Of a stretch of 6,830 nt of DNA, positions 6,672-6,830 are shown one piece after another (position 1 is the stretch's first letter; every line of letters starts with the position of its first letter). Under the pieces are notes generated by a model. That model was given only the letters and a program-made list of their open reading frames with translations, was not told the DNA's origin and searched no databases. A program made the translations under genes and the position numbers. This stretch comes from Bacteroidales bacterium (GTDB lineage Bacteria; Bacteroidota; Bacteroidia; Bacteroidales; UBA1556), in contig JAOZKO010000149.1 in NCBI GenBank assembly GCA_029935325.1, positions 1 through 6,830 of the forward strand, written 5' to 3'.

Positions 6672-6809
6672 GTAAATATTTACTTTGTCTTTTGGATAGC
6701 ACCAATTTGGATAACATAATTAGTGCTTGCCAGAAAACGCCAATTTATTCCCCGATTTTCGGGGCGTGCTGTTATGCTTGTGCTGAAAACAAACATTTAC
6801 AAAAGTAAA
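6672..6809. repeat. Imperfect nested inverted repeat downstream of aspS
   Basis: A series of matching arms converges on a GC hairpin. TTTACTTT (6679-6686) pairs with AAAGTAAA (6802-6809), and TTTT (6690-6693) with AAAA (6786-6789). AGCAC (6698-6702) pairs with GTGCT (6780-6784), and ATAAC (6711-6715) with GTTAT (6771-6775). CCCCGA (6750-6755) pairs with TCGGGG (6759-6764) around a TTT loop. The 5' side is longer, leaving about 34 unpaired bases (6716-6749) opposite six on the 3' side. A separate perfect 12-base palindrome, GTAAATATTTAC, lies at 6672-6683. No reading frame is seen here. The element could be a structured 3' RNA, a small MITE-like element or a palindromic repeat. No clear target-site duplication flanks it. 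Confidence 0.5.
6750..6764. terminator. GC hairpin after aspS, possible terminator without T run
   Basis: A 6-base-pair stem (CCCCGA/TCGGGG) with a TTT loop lies about 95 bases after the aspS stop. It is the only GC-rich stem in the 3' region. No T run follows it on either strand, so it is not a standard intrinsic terminator. It may stop transcription weakly, protect a 3' end, or simply be the core of the surrounding inverted repeat. Confidence 0.3.
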
Positions 6810-6830
6810 CTTATTGTTATTCAGTACTTC

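Noticed and set aside
6709..6777. Integron attC site (GGATAAC ... GTTATGC)
   Set aside because: The ends fit RYYYAAC and GTTRRRY only in part, there is no integrase or cassette, and the neighbour is a core gene. It is kept only as one alternative for the structured element.

Overview
The window looks like chromosomal DNA from a member of the Bacteroidota. It is AT-rich. A lipoprotein carries the C-K-K-D-E-E tail typical of the group's surface-exported lipoproteins. Start codons lack Shine-Dalgarno sequences, and several genes are preceded by copies of the TAnnTTTG -7 promoter element used by the Bacteroidota primary sigma factor. The protein sequences also read as Bacteroidota versions of their families. 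No species can be named from the sequence alone.

Layout, all genes on the + strand. Bases 1-362 hold no gene that I can support. They contain a nested hairpin (4-61) with a REP-like look, a long A/T-armed inverted repeat (91-134), and a promoter with two tandem TAnnTTTG boxes just before the first gene. Bases 363-1391 encode a lipoprotein with an Ig-like DUF5011-type domain followed by a divergent Omp28-like, thioredoxin-fold-like region. Bases 1498-4125 encode valyl-tRNA synthetase (valS), preceded by a near-copy of the lipoprotein promoter. Bases 4150-4882 hold a two-gene toxin-antitoxin module: a UPF0175-family antitoxin and an overlapping DUF3368-type PIN-domain toxin. Bases 4904-6655 encode aspartyl-tRNA synthetase (aspS), only 21 bases after the toxin stop. 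Bases 6656-6830 are non-coding and contain an imperfect, nested inverted repeat of about 131-138 bases around a GC hairpin.

How the parts fit together. ValS and AspS charge tRNA-Val and tRNA-Asp for translation and are essential housekeeping enzymes. The PIN toxin is predicted to be an RNase held in check by its antitoxin. Because the module sits between two synthetase genes with almost no spacing before aspS, it is probably co-transcribed with aspS, and perhaps with valS. No terminator is visible between valS and aspS. A TAATTTTG box overlapping the valS stop codon could start a transcript covering antitoxin, toxin and aspS.

The points most worth a second look are the toxin module between two synthetase genes, the duplicated promoter segment bracketing the lipoprotein gene, and the two structured intergenic elements at the window edges. 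I do not see clear proof of an undescribed system. The arrangement and the structured repeats are candidates only.
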